The notes under the pieces: model-generated
The model's database searches: none
The model's input: the letters and a program-made list of their open reading frames with translations, nothing else
Told to the model about the DNA's origin: nothing
Made by a program: the position numbers and the translations under genes
Assembly: GCF_937997595.1 (NCBI RefSeq)
Contig: NZ_CALKTS010000032.1
Span: 1-16,060, forward strand
Source: an uncultured Campylobacter sp.
GTDB lineage: Bacteria > Campylobacterota > Campylobacteria > Campylobacterales > Campylobacteraceae
DNA: 16,060 nucleotides
Direction: 5' to 3'
Shown here: piece after piece, positions 14,852 to 16,060 of the stretch
Numbering within the stretch: the stretch's first letter is position 1
How the letters are laid out: every line of letters begins with the position of its first letter

Positions 14852-15598
14852 ATGATAAAACTTACGCAGATGAGAGCGGCTTTTGAAAAGGAGGAGCCGG
14901 ACGCGCTTTATCTAAGCTACTTGGGATGGGTAAAAACCCTGATTCCGTTTTGGAGGCAGGCTGCTGCGAGGATCGCGGAGCTAAGCGGCACGGCGGATGA
15001 AAAAAGAGATAAGTATCTGCGAGCTATCGACAATTCTTTAGAACTGATGCAAGCTTGGCGGTTTAAAAAGATAAAATACGTGCAAGCAAGAAGAAAAGAG
15101 ATCGATAGCACCATAAGTTTTATTCGAAACGGCGCCTTAACGCAGCAGGTATGTAGATACGCCTTTGCGCCGGTCTGTAGAAATTTAGCAAGCATTTTAC
15201 GCAGCTTTTTGTATGTTTCTACTTTTGGCTATTCGGACGAGCAGCTTCCGACAGTATTTGCTCAAAAAATTTACGGCATTGCGCTGTGTCATACTTTATT
15301 TCCCTTTGATACGGGCGATTTTGTGTATTATCTGCCGCGCGAAAAATCCATCCACACCGATGACCCCGCCGATTTGGATAACTGGCATTTGATGATGGAG
15401 ATAGCGGGCGGCGATTTAGGGATTTCTGCGTTGATTGAGCGGCTAAACGAACGCGCGTATGAAATTTGGACGAATTACAAAACGCCGTTTGAATGGAAAT
15501 ACGACGAGGGAGTTTGGAATTTAGAATTTGAGAATGTTTCAAAAAGGCTGCACTATGCGGGCTTGCGGGCTTTTGCAAGTCTGAATAAAGCGGAATAA
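14852..15598 (+). CDS. Unrecognised 248-residue protein downstream of thyX
   Basis: I do not recognise a family. It is a soluble-looking, mostly helical, basic/aromatic protein without a signal peptide or clear membrane segment. The N-terminal half is rich in charged helices (EKRDKYLRAIDNSLELMQAWRFKKIKY, given in part: residues about 50-76), the middle has ASILRSFLYVSTFGYSDEQL, and the C-terminus is rich in Trp/Tyr (EIWTNYKTPFEWKYDEG). The ATG has AAAGGG five bases upstream and begins 35 bases after thyX, so it is probably co-transcribed with it. Base composition is a little lower in GC than thyX. No functional claim is possible. Confidence 0.75.
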   Translation: MIKLTQMRAAFEKEEPDALYLSYLGWVKTLIPFWRQAAARIAELSGTADEKRDKYLRAIDNSLELMQAWRFKKIKYVQARRKEIDSTISFIRNGALTQQVCRYAFAPVCRNLASILRSFLYVSTFGYSDEQLPTVFAQKIYGIALCHTLFPFDTGDFVYYLPREKSIHTDDPADLDNWHLMMEIAGGDLGISALIERLNERAYEIWTNYKTPFEWKYDEGVWNLEFENVSKRLHYAGLRAFASLNKAE

Positions 15599-15716
15599 AA
15601 AACGCGCAAAATTTTAACCGCTTTTAAAATTTTATTCGCGGGCGGTAAAAATTCTGCGAGTTCTAATGCGGGTAAAATTTAAAATTCGTTTGAGCGGGTT
15701 TTTTAGCGGCCTGCGG

Positions 15717-15778
15717 TATAAAATTTAGCCGCCGCGCATTTTACGACTTGCAGCGCCGACCCGAGAATTGCAGCGCCG
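15717..15778 (+). promoter_or_regulatory. Candidate promoter and paired direct repeats before the DJ-1/PfpI gene
   Basis: GGTATAAAAT at 15715-15724 is a plausible -10 region about 100 bases before the gene. TTGCAGCGCCG occurs twice, at 15748-15758 and 15768-15778, exactly 20 bp apart, close to two DNA helical turns, which would suit a dimeric regulator. The 226 bp gap also holds an AT/T-rich segment near 15690-15704. Promoter and operator roles are inferred. Confidence 0.3.
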
Positions 15779-15824
15779 CCGCGCCGAAAGCTCATAGGCG
15801 AGCGATAAATTTAAAGGATGGATC

Positions 15825-16060
15825 ATGAAAAATCTAGCGCTTGTGATGTTTAGCGGACAGACGCACCTCGATTTCGTGGGATTTTACGATTGTATGTTAA
15901 GGCTCAAAGCCGTCCGCCCGCAGCTTGAGATGAGGTTTTGCTCGCGCGAGCGGCAGGTTTCGGATAGCGGCGGCCTTACGATCGATACGGGAGAGATCAC
16001 GACGGATCTAGGCGGCTTTGATGCGGTTTTTGTGCCCGGCGGTATGGCGACGCGCCGCCT
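15825..16060 (+). CDS. DJ-1/PfpI family protein, 5' part only
   Basis: The gene begins at ATG 15825, with AAAGG nine bases upstream (15813-15817), and runs off the right edge after 78 codons. It encodes MKNLALVMFSGQTHLDFVGF, a central strand-helix region, and FDAVFVPGGMATR, where the VPGG turn is typical of DJ-1/PfpI (glutamine-amidotransferase-like) proteins such as isonitrile hydratase-type enzymes. The nucleophile cysteine that would define the subtype lies beyond the window. Candidate roles in the family include chaperone/deglycase-like, hydratase or regulatory functions; none can be chosen here. Confidence 0.8.
   Translation, partial: MKNLALVMFSGQTHLDFVGFYDCMLRLKAVRPQLEMRFCSRERQVSDSGGLTIDTGEITTDLGGFDAVFVPGGMATRR

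Noticed and set aside
1..16060. CRISPR array, tRNA/rRNA genes or insertion sequence
   Set aside because: No regularly spaced repeats, cloverleaf-like segments or transposase frames were seen; the frequent AAATTT words are irregularly spaced and not a CRISPR.

Overview
The window looks like chromosomal DNA of a Campylobacter or close epsilonproteobacterial relative, probably one of the higher-GC host-associated species. This is inferred from the gene content (iPGM next to mraY/murD, a fabG-acpP-fabF-accA block, ThyX rather than ThyA, short NSS transporters), from GC near 50% in most genes, and from very frequent AAATTT words. I cannot name the species.

Left part (1-2590, minus strand): a peptidoglycan operon reading mraY, then an unrecognised 174-residue protein, then murD, which runs off the left edge. 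Genes are separated by one base or overlap by four. mraY and gpmI diverge from a ~200 bp region with candidate promoters in both directions and a strong hairpin in the gpmI leader.

Middle (2790-8988, plus strand): gpmI (glycolysis), fabG, acpP, fabF and accA (fatty-acid synthesis: acetyl-CoA carboxylation, the carrier protein, condensation and keto-reduction), then rho. FabF and AccA overlap by one base. A terminator-like region with competing hairpins and a T7 run follows rho.

Accessory-looking part (9113-13307, minus strand): a gene-free stretch; an AT-rich unknown gene whose hydrophobic N-terminus is host-like in composition but whose start codon is missing or non-standard; and two tandem sodium-dependent (NSS/SNF) transporters of clearly different base composition, separated by a 311 bp spacer with a perfect 20 bp palindrome.

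Right part (13429-16060, plus strand): an RdxA-like nitroreductase divergent from the transporters, thyX (flavin-dependent dTMP synthesis), an unrecognised 248-residue protein, and the 5' end of a DJ-1/PfpI family gene that leaves the window.

Most of the window is housekeeping. The observations most worth following are the ~20-fold excess of AAATTT over composition (compared with the RAATTY methylation-dependent transformation system of C. jejuni), the compositionally split anchor gene at 9334-10167 with its orphan ribosome binding site, and the competing hairpins after rho. I saw no tRNA, rRNA, CRISPR array or insertion sequence.
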